DNA from: Rubripirellula obstinata
Lineage (GTDB): Bacteria; Planctomycetota; Planctomycetia; Pirellulales; Pirellulaceae
DNA: 64,000 nucleotides
Direction: 5' to 3'
Assembly (NCBI RefSeq): GCF_001642955.1
Contig: NZ_LWSK01000011.1
Coordinates: 27,450 to 91,449, forward strand
Shown here: piece by piece, positions 54,780 to 64,000 of the stretch
How positions within the stretch are numbered: the first letter of the stretch is position 1
Layout: every line of letters begins with the position of its first letter
Made by a program: the position numbers and the translations under genes
The notes under the pieces: generated by a model
Told to the model about the DNA's origin: nothing
The model's database searches: none
The model's input: only the letters and a program-made list of their open reading frames with translations

Positions 54780-56735
54780 ATGTCGCTTCTTCCCGTCTCA
54801 ACTTCGCGCACCAGCACACCGCTGAGCAATCAGCGATTGTTGTTCCAATTGAACAATGATCAATTGCAATTGCAGCGTCAATATGACCAACTTAGCACCG
54901 GACAACGGGTTTTGCGGTTGTCGGATGATCCGGCTGCTGCCGGCCGCGCGATCACTTTGCACCGGGGAATCGACCGGTCGGAACAGTTGATACGAAACAC
55001 CACCAGCACGGCGAATTTCTATCAAGGTGCCGACTCTGCACTCGAACGCGTCGACAATGCACTGATCCAGGCTCGTGCTTCTGCTGTCGAGGGAGCCCAG
55101 GGCATTATTTCGGATGACGAACGGGCGGCGATCGCGACTTCCATCCAAGAATCAATCAATTCGGTTTTCGCAGCGGGAAATTCTGTTTTCCGAGATCACC
55201 AATTGCTGGGTGGTTTCCTGGACACGGACGCGGCGTTTGCATTCGACGGCAAAGACATCTTGTTTCAAGGAACCGATGCGGTTGCACGAACCAAAGTGGG
55301 CGCAGGGATCCCGACCGCGATCAATGTCAACGCAAGTGAATCGATCGGGGCGTTTGCGACGTTCTTGGAAGGCGATCCGCTTAACGCTGCCCTGGATGAA
55401 AACAGCCGACTGGTTGACTTGCGACGTGGGCAAGGCGTCACGGCCGGCGTGATCAAAATTTCAGGCGGCGGGAATTTCGTAGACATTGACTTGACCAATG
55501 CGGCAACGATTGGCGACGTCGCATCGTTAATATCAGAAGTAGAGCTGGACGGCCGCCCCATTGCGGCTTCGCTGACCAGCGACGGAATCCGCATCGAATA
55601 CGAAGACGGATTGGCCGGAACGATGGCGATCACCGATTCGGTCGGCAGCACCACGGCTCGCGAATTGGCGATCGCGAATCCAACCGGGTTGATCGCTCCG
55701 CCGATCATCGGTGACGGTCTTTCGCCGCGTGTTACGCTCGGAACCAAGCTAACCGACCTAAATGACGGCGCGGGATTATCGCTCGGATCTGGAATCCGAA
55801 TCGACCAGGGCGACAAATCTTTTACAGTCAACTTTGATGACGCAGAAACATTGGGCGACGTCATCATCGCAATCAATCGAAGCGATGCCGACGTGAAGGC
55901 TGAACTGAACGAAGCCGAAGGTCGAATCGTGCTGCGCAGTTTGCGTAGCGGTGTGGACTATTCGATTGGTGAAAACGGCGGCAACGACGCACGCAGTTTG
56001 GGGATTCGTTCAGCGACCGAGGAAACGTTGCTTGCCGATTTGAATCGCGGTCGTGGTCTGCGTCTGAATTTTGACGGTCCGGATTTGACGATCGCTCGAC
56101 CCGACGGCGTCGAACTTGATCTGGAACTTGAAGGCGTTGAATCGATTCAAGACGTCATCGAGTTGATCCGAAACCATCCGCAAAACCAGGATTCGCGTCG
56201 AGTTCTGGTTGATCTAAATGATGTTGGAAATGGATTGCAATTGAAAGCACCGCCCGGCGCAGATCCGCTGACCATTCGCCAAAACGGACCCAGCGATGCA
56301 GGCATTCAGCTTGGGCTGATTCCGCCTGGTCAATCGGAAGTTAGCGGCGGTGTGGTGGGTTCGGTTGATACGATTATTGGTCAAGATTATGTGCCACGCG
56401 ACGCCGGCGGAGCGCTCGATACCCTGCTTCGATTGCAGCGAGCGGTCCTTGCGGGCGACGTTCCGGAGATTGGTCGGTTGCAGGCGAAGCTGGACACCGA
56501 CCTGGATCAATCCAGCCGGACGCGAGGGCGGGTTGGCGTCTGGGCTAGGAATCTGGATGCGTTGCAGGAAACGGCCGAGAGTGACGTGATCGCAATGAGA
56601 AGTCAGTTGTCCAATGAAATCGACGCTGACCTTACCACCGTGATCAGTGATCTGAATCAAAGGCAGGTCGCATTGGAGGCTTCGCTGCGTGTGATCGGCC
56701 AAACGTCTCAATTGACGGTGCTGAATTACTTGTAA
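54780..56735 (+). CDS. flgL: flagellar hook-filament junction protein FlgL (HAP3), enlarged
   Basis: The 651-aa product has the flagellin-type N-terminal coiled part (FQLNNDQLQLQRQYDQLSTG, RLSDDPAAAGRAITL, SALERVDNALIQARASAVEG) and C-terminal part (ALDTLLRLQRAVLAGD, ETAESDVIAMRSQLSNEID, LEASLRVIGQTSQLTVLNYL). The middle is about 300 residues longer than in enteric FlgL and holds three flagellin IN-like repeats (LVDLRRGQGVTAGVIKI; LTDLNDGAGLSLGSGIRI; LADLNRGRGLRLNF). It connects hook and filament. fliW and csrA follow on the same strand. Confidence 0.92.
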   Translation: MSLLPVSTSRTSTPLSNQRLLFQLNNDQLQLQRQYDQLSTGQRVLRLSDDPAAAGRAITLHRGIDRSEQLIRNTTSTANFYQGADSALERVDNALIQARASAVEGAQGIISDDERAAIATSIQESINSVFAAGNSVFRDHQLLGGFLDTDAAFAFDGKDILFQGTDAVARTKVGAGIPTAINVNASESIGAFATFLEGDPLNAALDENSRLVDLRRGQGVTAGVIKISGGGNFVDIDLTNAATIGDVASLISEVELDGRPIAASLTSDGIRIEYEDGLAGTMAITDSVGSTTARELAIANPTGLIAPPIIGDGLSPRVTLGTKLTDLNDGAGLSLGSGIRIDQGDKSFTVNFDDAETLGDVIIAINRSDADVKAELNEAEGRIVLRSLRSGVDYSIGENGGNDARSLGIRSATEETLLADLNRGRGLRLNFDGPDLTIARPDGVELDLELEGVESIQDVIELIRNHPQNQDSRRVLVDLNDVGNGLQLKAPPGADPLTIRQNGPSDAGIQLGLIPPGQSEVSGGVVGSVDTIIGQDYVPRDAGGALDTLLRLQRAVLAGDVPEIGRLQAKLDTDLDQSSRTRGRVGVWARNLDALQETAESDVIAMRSQLSNEIDADLTTVISDLNQRQVALEASLRVIGQTSQLTVLNYL

Positions 56736-56869
56736 CTTGAATCACTTCGAATTCTTGTCGTGATTTCGTCGATTGATCAAAGTGATCGTGCCGATAAAAC
56801 GGGTGAGTGCGATCGGTATCCAACCATCGCCGAATTTGACAACGGGTTTCACACGGCAGGAATACGACC

Positions 56870-57322
56870 ATGCGGATCGAAACGAGACGCTTCGGTACTT
56901 TGCAACTGAACACTGACCAATTGTTCTTGTTTCCACAAGGATTGATTGGCATGGAAACGCTTCGGCAATGGGCATTGTTGCCTGATCCGCAAAACCCGTC
57001 GGTTGCATGGCTGCAAAGTGCGTCACGCGGTGATCGTGCGATTGCATTGGTCAGCCCGCGTGCCTTTTTCGATTCGTATCGCGTCCATGTGACTCGGCGA
57101 GAATTGGAATGTCTGCACATGAAACCTGGTGCCGAGCTGTACATTATGACAACCGTTTCAGGTCACGTTGGCAAGCTAACGACGAACCTACGCGCACCGT
57201 TGTTGCTGAACCTAGACCGGCGTTTGGGGTGTCAAATCATCACCAACGACAGCCAACCGTTGCAAAAGAGCTTGCCGCTGCAGTCCGCTGGAAGCGCCTC
57301 GGACGCCCGCTTGGCCGCGTAG
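56870..57322 (+). CDS. fliW: flagellar assembly factor FliW
   Basis: The 150-aa product shows [54 protein letters not shown] and [20 protein letters not shown], the FliW pattern. FliW binds CsrA and releases it when flagellin is exported, so flagellin translation follows assembly. It lies between flgL and csrA, which supports the role. Confidence 0.95.
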   Translation: MRIETRRFGTLQLNTDQLFLFPQGLIGMETLRQWALLPDPQNPSVAWLQSASRGDRAIALVSPRAFFDSYRVHVTRRELECLHMKPGAELYIMTTVSGHVGKLTTNLRAPLLLNLDRRLGCQIITNDSQPLQKSLPLQSAGSASDARLAA

Positions 57323-57833
57323 CTTGACGGTCCCTGCCCGTAGCTGACCCCGCCAGGGTTCAGTCGAGCTGCGCGGAATCTAAAGTGTTTAACCGCGTGG
57401 GCATCGCCCCACGCGTTACGATCCGCACGACGCGCGGGGCGATGCCCACGCGGCTAAACGAACTAGCACGTGTTTTCCGGGACCACAACTCTTCACGGCG
57501 TTGGGCTGAACCCCGGCGAGATCAGATACGGATGGATCGAAAGAAATTCGGCAATTCCCTGTGCATCTCTGCGCATCTCTGTGCATCTCTGTGCATCTCT
57601 GCGCATCTCTCCGCGCACATCCGCACCGATCGTTTGTGTAGCGCTATGTGCGGTATTCGGCACGACCGGTATTGGCGGACTTGTTTTCTAGCAAGTCAAT
57701 AAAGGCGGCAATCGCGTCGATCACTTCTTTTGTCGCGAGGCGGTTTTATTCCATTCTCGTAGCCGAACGTTTCGGGGCCAACGAGAGCCCGCGAGTTTAT
57801 TCATTCACCTCTCTTTCAGAAGAAGAGGGCACC
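57323..57833. other. fliW-csrA gap filled with repeat families A and E and a decamer array
   Basis: Family A arms lie at 57339-57365 and, diverged, at 57505-57530. Inside them is a family E palindrome at 57387-57490 (CCGCGTGGGCATCGCCCC and its inverse). Five 10-bp units TGYGCATCTC follow at 57561-57610. The csrA ribosome binding site (AGAAGAGGG) is at about 57820-57828. The nested order, family E within family A arms, is like 33629-33809, where family B is nested. Confidence 0.88.
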
Positions 57834-58061
57834 ATGCTGGTCCTATCCCGCCACCGAGACGAGAGCATCATGATTGGGGACGACGTCGTTGTGACGATCG
57901 TCGACATCCGAGGCGACAAAGTTCGTTTAGGCATCGAAGCACCCCAATCGATCCCCGTCCACCGTCAAGAAGTTTACGATGCGATCCAGCGGGAAAACCG
58001 CCGAGCCACGCAAACCGGCAACGGCGCGACCAAGGATATCCATCCGCCCAAAAAGTCTTAG
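57834..58061 (+). CDS. csrA: carbon storage regulator CsrA
   Basis: The 75-aa product ([52 protein letters not shown]) has all CsrA strand motifs, including the RNA-binding L4 and R44 equivalents. It binds GGA motifs in mRNA leaders, notably flagellin mRNA, and is antagonised by FliW. ATG 57834 is preceded by a purine-rich site. A longer upstream frame is non-coding. Confidence 0.97.
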   Translation: MLVLSRHRDESIMIGDDVVVTIVDIRGDKVRLGIEAPQSIPVHRQEVYDAIQRENRRATQTGNGATKDIHPPKKS

Positions 58062-58080
58062 GACTGTCTTGAAATAAACC

Positions 58081-58152
58081 CGTAGCTGATCCCGCCAGGG
58101 TTCAGTCGATCTTGACCCGATCGTGGACTGAACCCTGGCGGGATCAGCTACG
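58081..58152. repeat. family A inverted repeat after csrA
   Basis: The 27-bp unit at 58081-58107 (core GATCCCGCCAGGGTTCAG) and its perfect inverse at 58126-58152 are 18 bp apart. They lie between csrA and the converging haemoglobin gene, and the sequence matches 33629-33655 and 33783-33809. Confidence 0.92.
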
Positions 58153-58197
58153 TTTCTAATCAGTCTCTTAGGTCTCGGAAAACACGTTTCTGAAGCG

Positions 58198-58590
58198 TCA
58201 AGATTCTGGGCCGACATTTCGCATATGGTCGGCCGTTCTCGCAAAGTTGACTCTCAACTGCAGTGCCAATTCCGGGTCAGTGATCAATTCTTCGATCGCC
58301 TGACTCATGCACAGCAGCCATTGATCGCGTTCATCTTCGCCGATCTGAAATGGCAAGTGCCGCCTGCGAAGCATCGGATGTCCGTACTGCTGGACAAATA
58401 AATCTGGTCCGCCAAAAAAACCGGACAAGAATTTGAACAGCTTTTCTCGAGACGACTTCAAATCTTTTGCATGAAGATCCCTGATCGTTTTTGCTTCTGG
58501 CAATTGGTCCATCAGGTCGTAAAACCGATCGACCAGAGCTTTGAGGCCTTCTTCGCCGCCCAGGCGTTCGTAGGTAGTGATTTCGTTCAT
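58198..58590 (-). CDS. glbO: truncated haemoglobin, group II (GlbO-like)
   Basis: ATG 58590 (MNEITTYERLGGEEGLKALV) gives 130 residues. The globin motifs are YERLGG, RFYDLMDQLPEAK, FFGGPDLFVQQYGHPMLRRR, the proximal histidine in RRRHLPF and the group II Trp in DQWLLCM. It binds oxygen or NO and may protect respiration. A longer upstream frame lacks protein character. Confidence 0.93.
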   Translation of the reverse strand: MNEITTYERLGGEEGLKALVDRFYDLMDQLPEAKTIRDLHAKDLKSSREKLFKFLSGFFGGPDLFVQQYGHPMLRRRHLPFQIGEDERDQWLLCMSQAIEELITDPELALQLRVNFARTADHMRNVGPES

Positions 58591-58824
58591 TACTTGGGTG
58601 CATTCTTTTACGTGACATTTTGGTGCAGGTGGCGAGCCGCAATTCGCCCGAATTTTATCGAGCTGGCGATGAACCGCCATTTCTCCTGCACTGTCATTTC
58701 TCCTGCACTGGGCAAAATTTGCGGTTTGACGCTTCCCGCAGTGCGGTATCCGAGCGACAATACGGGGCCAGGCAGAATTTAACATCCCCCGCGACGAAGT
58801 CGCATTATCGAAGGTTTCCAAAAC

Positions 58825-59745
58825 GTGCCCAATTTATCTGCTTCAGGCAACCAACTCGTCCAATCACTCGCTCAGCGACACGGCTTGTCGCCCGATGCGG
58901 TGACGCACATGTTGATCGCAGTCAGCAACGGCAATGGAACCATGGCCCAGTTCAACCACCCCGAATTCGGCGGCGGCGGACAATGGATGCAAGGCGGAAT
59001 GACCATGGTCAGCGACTTGTTCAACAACTACCTGAAGAACCAAGTCAACAATCTTTGCAGCGACATTGCAAACGAACTAGCCAACCATCAATCAGCTCCC
59101 TTTAGCGGATCGTTTCAATCGCAAAGCCAGAACGGTTCGTCCGCTCAATCGCAGGCGGCTGGTTCGATGGGATCGGACAACAGTTTGTTCGTTCCCGATC
59201 CTTCGACAAATTGGTGGCCCAAAGAGTTGGGATCGCCCGCCGCGATCGGATCTCAAAACCAAACTCGCTACGCCTACTTTCCTAACAGCCGTCGATTGGC
59301 CGTGACCACCGGCGGCGAAGCTTGGGTTTACGATACGCTCAATCACCAGATCGGCGGTTTTTCACAGCAGCAAGGCGTGGGCGGTTCGATCACTTTCAGC
59401 AGCCAATTTGGAACCGTTGATCTTTCCTCGCTTCCCGTCGTTTCGATTGGCGGCGTTCCGCAAACAGCTCCTAGTCAGCCAACGCCTCAAAATCCTGCAC
59501 CTCAAAATCCTGCACCTCAAAATCCCGAACCCGCCCCGCCGCAAGCATCCGATAACTTCCAATCGGAACCCGACCAATCGATGAACAACGCACCGCCGAT
59601 GACATCGTCCCAACCATCCAATGGCAACGGTGACAACGACGACGTGATCGGCAAACTTGATCGATTGGGTGCGTTGAAGGAAAAGGGCTACATCACCGAC
59701 GAAGAGTTCGCAACCAAAAAAGCGGACCTGTTGGGGCGTTTGTAA
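58825..59745 (+). CDS. SHOCT-domain protein
   Basis: GTG 58825 starts a 306-aa product. The N-terminal half is helical (NQLVQSLAQRHGLSPDAVTH), the middle is Gln/Ser-rich, a Pro-rich stretch has PQNPAPQNPAPQNPEPAPP units, and the end is a SHOCT domain (VIGKLDRLGALKEKGYITDE, EFATKKADLLGRL). SHOCT domains are short oligomerisation modules. The N-terminal domain is not recognised. Confidence 0.8.
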   Translation: MPNLSASGNQLVQSLAQRHGLSPDAVTHMLIAVSNGNGTMAQFNHPEFGGGGQWMQGGMTMVSDLFNNYLKNQVNNLCSDIANELANHQSAPFSGSFQSQSQNGSSAQSQAAGSMGSDNSLFVPDPSTNWWPKELGSPAAIGSQNQTRYAYFPNSRRLAVTTGGEAWVYDTLNHQIGGFSQQQGVGGSITFSSQFGTVDLSSLPVVSIGGVPQTAPSQPTPQNPAPQNPAPQNPEPAPPQASDNFQSEPDQSMNNAPPMTSSQPSNGNGDNDDVIGKLDRLGALKEKGYITDEEFATKKADLLGRL

Positions 59746-59880
59746 GCCAGCATTTTCTCGCATTCGAAGTGCATGCGGGCTTGAATTTGATGGATTTGCC
59801 TCGTTGGCATCTGGTATCCTGAAACGATGGCTTTCATCGGCCATTTTTCGGAATCGGGGCATCGAACGAGCGAGGTGACA

Positions 59881-61875
59881 ATGTCGAGGCAAACCAGTCA
59901 AGAAGATTACAACAGAACATTGGTCCTGATTCTGGCTGGTGTTGTTGCGTCGCTGGTATTCATCGCAGGCGTAACGGCGTTCGCTGGCTTGCGTTACTTC
60001 CGCGAACTGAAAGTCGCTGAAGAAAAACCTGGAATGTCGCAGCCCATTTCCGAGGTAACCGATTCAACCTCGCCTCGTTCGACAACGGTTCCAACGGTCC
60101 CAACGGTTCCCGTTTCACCTCCGGAACCGAGCATCGTTGAACCAGAACAACCGCAACGTCCAGAAGAATCAAGGGTTCGTTTAGTCGAAGATGCCGAGCC
60201 TAATGAACCCGACGCCCCGGAACCGCATCAGCGTCTGGATTCTTCTTTGCAGTATGCTTGGAAACCGAACGACAAGCTCGTTTACGATTTCAATGTCACT
60301 GCGGAAATCGGTCCCAAGAAACTTAAGTATCGCGGCCGGAATTCGATTCAGGCGACCGGCAAACGCCCGGCTGTGGAAAACGTCGATGATCAAACGGTCG
60401 AAGGCAGCGGCACCGGGTTTGTCATTCATCCCGACGGCTTCGTCGTCACCTGTGCTCATGTTGTCAAAGGAGCCCGCGCGATCAGGGCGACTGTCGGCGG
60501 TCGCACCGTCAACGCGATGGTGATGAAGATGGACACTGAAAACGATTTAGCGATCCTTCGCCTGGAATCCAAACGACTTCCCTACTTGAAAATTGCTGAT
60601 TCCGATCGAGTGCGATTGGGTCAGGATGTTCGTGCGATCGGTTACCCGATGATGGACGTGCTGGGGAAGACGATCAAAGTGACCAAAGGAGAAGTGTCGG
60701 GACGCGGCGGACCAGCCGGTGCCGATGGGTTGCAGATTGACGCAACGATCAATCCCGGCAACAGCGGCGGCCCACTTGTTGACGCGTCGGGTCGCTTGGT
60801 CGGTGTCACCAGTTCGATGTTGGCCGGCATTGGGATCAACGAAGTTGGGTTTGCGGTCCCATCAAACAAAGTGATCGACCTAGCCAGAGAACTTTCCATC
60901 GCGATCGAAATGCAAAACGAGTCGCCGACGCTTTCGGCACCCGACATTGTTGATCTGGTCAAACCCGCGACGGTGTTGTTGGAAGTCAGCGTTGGCCCGG
61001 GCGGCGCTGGGATGGAGTCGCCGCACGAACTGAAATTCACAGGAAACTGGTACGAATCAACGCCTCCGACAATGGGTTCGTCGATGCCAACGATGCCCCA
61101 GCATCGACATTTTAATGGAAAAATCCAAGTCACGTCCTCCGGCGAATCGATTCAAGATGACCCAAAGGCGATGCTGCCTCTGTTGCTGGGAAGTATCAGT
61201 CGCGTGGGAATTGAAACGTTGCCAGATTCAGCACCCGGACGCGACGTTTCCACTCAGATGATTGTGATCCAGAGCCCCGAAAGACGACAACGCCGATCAC
61301 AGTTTGACCCCTATGGATTTGGAAGTTTTGGTCCAAGGCATCGGCCACCGTGGATGCGAGAACGAGAGCCAGCACCGGATAGCACGAAGGCGTTGCTGGG
61401 AACGGAATCGACAACGATCGTGCTGGGCGAGCCAACGAGCAGAGGAATCAAGGTGCAGAAATCTTATTCGTTAACGGTCGGCGGGGAATCGGACCAAGAG
61501 CCACCGTTGGTGATTTCGGGGTCCGGCGACGGCTGGTTTGATCCGGTCGCTGGCAAGATGATTGAGATGAAATACACAATGTCGATCAAGGTCAATGACG
61601 AGAACATTACGCTGCGGATCCCCGTGACGATGAACTACCGACTTGTTGACGAGCAAACGCTTGCCAAAGAACGGATTGCAAGCCAAGAACGGGAAAAAGC
61701 CCGAGTTGAAGCCAGGGCCGAAGCCAAGGCGAATGCCACTCCATCAACGACCAAGAAATCAACCTTCCGGTCGCCCGTCGTCACGACAAGTCGGACGAAC
61801 CAACAGCTACCAATCGAAAGCGTCAAGAACGCACCTCAATCATCCAACCTTAGAAGATTCAATTTCAACAAATGA
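59881..61875 (+). CDS. membrane-anchored trypsin-like serine protease (HtrA-like, no PDZ)
   Basis: ATG 59881 (MSRQTSQEDYNRTLVLILAG) has GAGGTG upstream; a start at 59827 is possible. One N-terminal membrane helix is followed by a Pro/Glu-rich spacer and a protease domain with the triad His (VTCAHVV, about 191), Asp (ENDLAIL, about 221) and Ser (GNSGGPL, about 295). After it come about 330 residues of unknown beta-rich sequence instead of a PDZ domain, and a charged C-terminal helix. It probably acts in the periplasm. The end overlaps the WD40 gene start (ATGA). Confidence 0.88.
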   Translation: MSRQTSQEDYNRTLVLILAGVVASLVFIAGVTAFAGLRYFRELKVAEEKPGMSQPISEVTDSTSPRSTTVPTVPTVPVSPPEPSIVEPEQPQRPEESRVRLVEDAEPNEPDAPEPHQRLDSSLQYAWKPNDKLVYDFNVTAEIGPKKLKYRGRNSIQATGKRPAVENVDDQTVEGSGTGFVIHPDGFVVTCAHVVKGARAIRATVGGRTVNAMVMKMDTENDLAILRLESKRLPYLKIADSDRVRLGQDVRAIGYPMMDVLGKTIKVTKGEVSGRGGPAGADGLQIDATINPGNSGGPLVDASGRLVGVTSSMLAGIGINEVGFAVPSNKVIDLARELSIAIEMQNESPTLSAPDIVDLVKPATVLLEVSVGPGGAGMESPHELKFTGNWYESTPPTMGSSMPTMPQHRHFNGKIQVTSSGESIQDDPKAMLPLLLGSISRVGIETLPDSAPGRDVSTQMIVIQSPERRQRRSQFDPYGFGSFGPRHRPPWMREREPAPDSTKALLGTESTTIVLGEPTSRGIKVQKSYSLTVGGESDQEPPLVISGSGDGWFDPVAGKMIEMKYTMSIKVNDENITLRIPVTMNYRLVDEQTLAKERIASQEREKARVEARAEAKANATPSTTKKSTFRSPVVTTSRTNQQLPIESVKNAPQSSNLRRFNFNK

Positions 61876-63128
61876 ACGGTTACCCAGGGTTGCGAGTCGT
61901 TCTTTCGTCGCTCGCTTTTCTAATCGGCATCGCAGCTTCGGCAACGGCAAGAAATTGGTCTGACCGCACGGGCAATTACAACGTCGAAGCTGAATTGGTG
62001 ACCGTTCGTGATGAAAAAGCTTATCTCGAAAAGACAGACGGACAGATTACGAAGGTTCCGCTGAAACTGTTAAGCGACGATGACCTGCAATTCATCGCGT
62101 CGCTTCCGCAGTACGAGTCGCAAGTGAAACCACTTTTGTCGAAAGACAATTCGCGATCAAAAGCCGCGGCCAAGACAAAGACGTCAACACAGATGGCAAC
62201 GATCGAGGTCGATGCCCCATCCGATTCAGGATCGATTCGTCAGTTCCGGTCACAGCGCTGGGGCTACAAAGGATTGGTGTTCTCCAGCGACGGTGGATAT
62301 TTATTCACGCTTGGAAACGACAACGTGACGGTGATGGACGTCAACGCATCGACTCAGGTGGTCTACCAAATCGGAAGCGGCAATCGCGAAGCCTTAGCGA
62401 TGTCGCCCGATGGAAATCGGTTGTTCGCCGGTTCGTTCGACGGAAGCGTTCTGGTTTGGCAATACGATGGACGCGGTAATCTAAAACCCGAAAATGAGTT
62501 TTCGATTCCTCACGGGCCGGTAAAGTGCATTTCAGTTTCGCCCGATAACAAGCACGCCATCAGCCTCCATTCATCAGGTATCGCTTGTCTTTGGGAAATC
62601 GATTCGGGAGAAGTCGTCGGTCGGTTTGACGGTTTCAGCTTTCATTCTGCCGTTGACGCAATGTTCAGCAAGCGCGGCGGACAAGCGATGGTTTCCGACG
62701 GCCGGGTCGCCGCATTGATTGATGTATCGAGCCGTAAATTTATCCAGCAAATGCCTCTGGCATCTGGCATCGGTCAATTCGTTGCGTTTGCACCGGACGG
62801 AAGTTCTATTTCCGCTGGCCGTTCTTATGACATTCAAACTTTTGCGACTCAACGAACTTCACAACCGACCATCAGTGACGGAAACGAAATCGCCTGGTCA
62901 GCCGACTATTCACCCGGCGGACGGTTGCTGGTCAGTGGCGGCCGACAAAAAGTAATGCTCTGGAACGTAAAATCCGGCATGCAGGTTCAGAAGTTCGATA
63001 TGGGTGACAGCGGGTACGTGAAGCACGTCGCATTTTCACCCGACGGAATTCATTTTGCCGCGATTGGCGCACCCCTCGGAAAACTAGTCGAAGTGTTTCG
63101 GCTTCCTGATGAAGAACGCGGACGATAA
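61872..63128 (+). CDS. SHD1-domain and WD40-repeat secreted protein
   Basis: The 418-aa product has a signal peptide (VVLSSLAFLIGIAASATA), an SHD1 (SLA1 homology 1) domain (RTGNYNVEAELVTVRDEKAY, LEKTDGQITKVPLKLLSDDD) and a set of WD40-like strands (GLVFSSDGGYLFTLGNDNVT; ALAMSPDGNRLFAGSFDGSV; CISVSPDNKHAISLHSSGIA; YVKHVAFSPDGIHFAAIGAP). SHD1 joined to other modules is typical for planctomycetes. It is translationally coupled to the protease gene and may act with it. Confidence 0.85.
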   Translation: MNGYPGLRVVLSSLAFLIGIAASATARNWSDRTGNYNVEAELVTVRDEKAYLEKTDGQITKVPLKLLSDDDLQFIASLPQYESQVKPLLSKDNSRSKAAAKTKTSTQMATIEVDAPSDSGSIRQFRSQRWGYKGLVFSSDGGYLFTLGNDNVTVMDVNASTQVVYQIGSGNREALAMSPDGNRLFAGSFDGSVLVWQYDGRGNLKPENEFSIPHGPVKCISVSPDNKHAISLHSSGIACLWEIDSGEVVGRFDGFSFHSAVDAMFSKRGGQAMVSDGRVAALIDVSSRKFIQQMPLASGIGQFVAFAPDGSSISAGRSYDIQTFATQRTSQPTISDGNEIAWSADYSPGGRLLVSGGRQKVMLWNVKSGMQVQKFDMGDSGYVKHVAFSPDGIHFAAIGAPLGKLVEVFRLPDEERGR

Positions 63129-63138
63129 GTCGTTTCAA

Positions 63139-63240
63139 GTAGGCCGTAGCGAGTGGAGCGAGTTACGGCAATTGCATCCGCGATTCCTTGGTTTGCCGGA
63201 ACTGCGCAGCCGGAACTGCGCAGGGCTTGTTCCGGCCTAC
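63139..63240. repeat. family C and family D repeats before msrA
   Basis: A family C unit (GTAGGCCGTAGCGAGTGGAG...) lies at 63139-63170 and a family D unit (GCCGGAACTGCGCAGCCGGA...) at 63195-63240. They occupy most of the WD40-msrA gap. Confidence 0.85.
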
Positions 63241-63301
63241 TTCAACACGACCTTGTCCAACACGTAAACTACCGAAAACCAACCACAAACGAGAAAGCAA
63301 G

Positions 63302-63826
63302 ATGACAGAACGAGCAGTACTAGCCGGCGGGTGTTTTTGGGGGATGCAGGACTTGATCCGAAAGCTTCCCGGTGTCGAATCGACTCGAGTTGGTTACACC
63401 GGCGGCGAAGTCCCCAATGCGACTTACCGAAATCATGGTAACCATGCCGAGGGCATTGAGATCAATTTTGATCCCGATCAAATCAGCTACCGTACGCTGC
63501 TAGAATTCTTCTTTCAGATTCACGATCCAACGACCGCCAATCGGCAGGGCAATGATCGCGGCCCGTCTTATCGATCCGCAATCTACTATGTTGATGAACA
63601 GCAAAAGCAAACGGCGATCGATACGATTGCTGATGTGAATGCATCAGGGCTATGGCCGGGCAAGGTGGTGACTGAACTGGAACCGGTCAGCGATTTTTGG
63701 GAAGCGGAACCCGAGCACCAGGATTACTTGGAACGCATTCCAAACGGCTACACCTGTCACTTCATCCGGCCGGATTGGGTTCTGCCAAAGCGTTCGTCAG
63801 GTGTACAGTCCAACGCCGTGAAGTGA
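63302..63826 (+). CDS. msrA: peptide-methionine (S)-S-oxide reductase MsrA
   Basis: ATG 63302 gives 174 residues: [20 protein letters not shown] (catalytic Cys11), [32 protein letters not shown] and [13 protein letters not shown]. It reduces oxidised methionine. The last codons (SNAVK and stop) are read from the CAACGCCGTGAAG piece that belongs to the neighbouring repeat family E, so the C-terminus was probably altered by repeat insertion. Confidence 0.95.
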   Translation: MTERAVLAGGCFWGMQDLIRKLPGVESTRVGYTGGEVPNATYRNHGNHAEGIEINFDPDQISYRTLLEFFFQIHDPTTANRQGNDRGPSYRSAIYYVDEQQKQTAIDTIADVNASGLWPGKVVTELEPVSDFWEAEPEHQDYLERIPNGYTCHFIRPDWVLPKRSSGVQSNAVK

Positions 63827-63836
63827 TTATAAATCG

Positions 63837-64000
63837 TTTAACCGCGTGGGCAGCGCCCCGCGCGTATCGCCCAACGCCGTGAAGGGTTTCTAAATTGTTT
63901 AACCGCGTGGGCATCGCCCCGCGCGTTCGGGCCAGCACGACGCGCGGGGCGATGCCCACGCGGCTAAACGAACTAACCCGTGTTTTCCGGGACCAAAACT
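63837..64000. repeat. family E palindromic repeats at the right window edge
   Basis: A partial unit lies at 63837-63872 and a full palindrome at 63897-63966 (CCGCGTGGGCATCGCCCC, inverse with GGGGCGATGCCCACGCGG), continuing with GTGTTTTCCGGGACC as in 57471-57485. It runs to the window end. The pieces CAACGCCGTGAAG at 63821 and 63873 precede each unit. Confidence 0.9.

Overview
The window reads as a chromosome segment from a planctomycete of the Pirellulaceae (Rhodopirellula/Rubripirellula-like). The evidence is a double-length UvrA, a lipoprotein that joins a metallophosphatase-like domain to a tetrahaem cytochrome c554 module, DUF1573, DUF11 and SHD1/WD40 envelope proteins, futalosine-pathway menaquinone genes, planctomycete-type integrases and many dispersed palindromic intergenic repeats. 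This is inferred from gene families; no marker gene was compared.

Layout. Positions 1-7325 hold integrated DNA. A 48-bp repeat of the 3' part of a tRNA gene (anticodon loop reads GTC, probably tRNA-Asp) occurs at 1316-1363 and 7278-7325 and brackets a 5.96-kb element. That element carries a tyrosine recombinase, replisome-like, winged-helix and AlpA-like genes, an unknown 331-aa protein and a zinc ribbon. The DNA left of 1316 looks like the end of a second element in the same tRNA, with an adenine methyltransferase cut by the window edge. From 7440 to 8551 a REP-associated tyrosine transposase (RAYT) gene sits among its REP-like palindromes. Then follow a CvfB-like protein, a DUF427 remnant, a methyltransferase, an RND efflux pair, glutaminase, rarA, and a chaperone cluster groEL-groES-groEL-dnaJ-grpE (18904-24658). 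Next are a 2147-aa UvrA, a Ser/Thr kinase with PAS domains, a DUF11 lipoprotein, a TraB/GumN-like protein, an ftsQ-like gene with a divergent murB, a thioredoxin, a Gfo/Idh oxidoreductase, mqnD and mqnB, rseP-dxr, ftsH, DUF1573 and cytochrome genes, a TerB protein, flgL-fliW-csrA, truncated haemoglobin, SHOCT, trypsin-like protease and WD40 proteins, and msrA at the right edge.

How genes work together. GroEL/GroES, DnaJ and GrpE form a protein-folding cluster. MqnB and MqnD are two steps of menaquinone synthesis. Dxr lies with RseP as in many genomes. FliW and CsrA next to FlgL form the known flagellin-translation control pair. The RND adaptor and permease overlap by four bases and form one efflux unit.

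Most interesting. (1) The recombination site of the 5.96-kb element lies inside the 3' end of its integrase gene. The integrase frame continues open through the other att copy into a 91-codon tail at the far end, so excision should give an integrase with a different, longer C-terminus, and integration should remove it. The same DNA repeat, which encodes TVAPTVAP, sits on both sides of the core where recombinase arm sites would be expected. (2) A dispersed palindromic repeat is read in frame as a linker in the giant UvrA. (3) MurB lacks the usual catalytic Ser and Glu. (4) Every spacer tested in the chaperonin cluster holds arrays of a TTAGC-type repeat that can form large hairpins.
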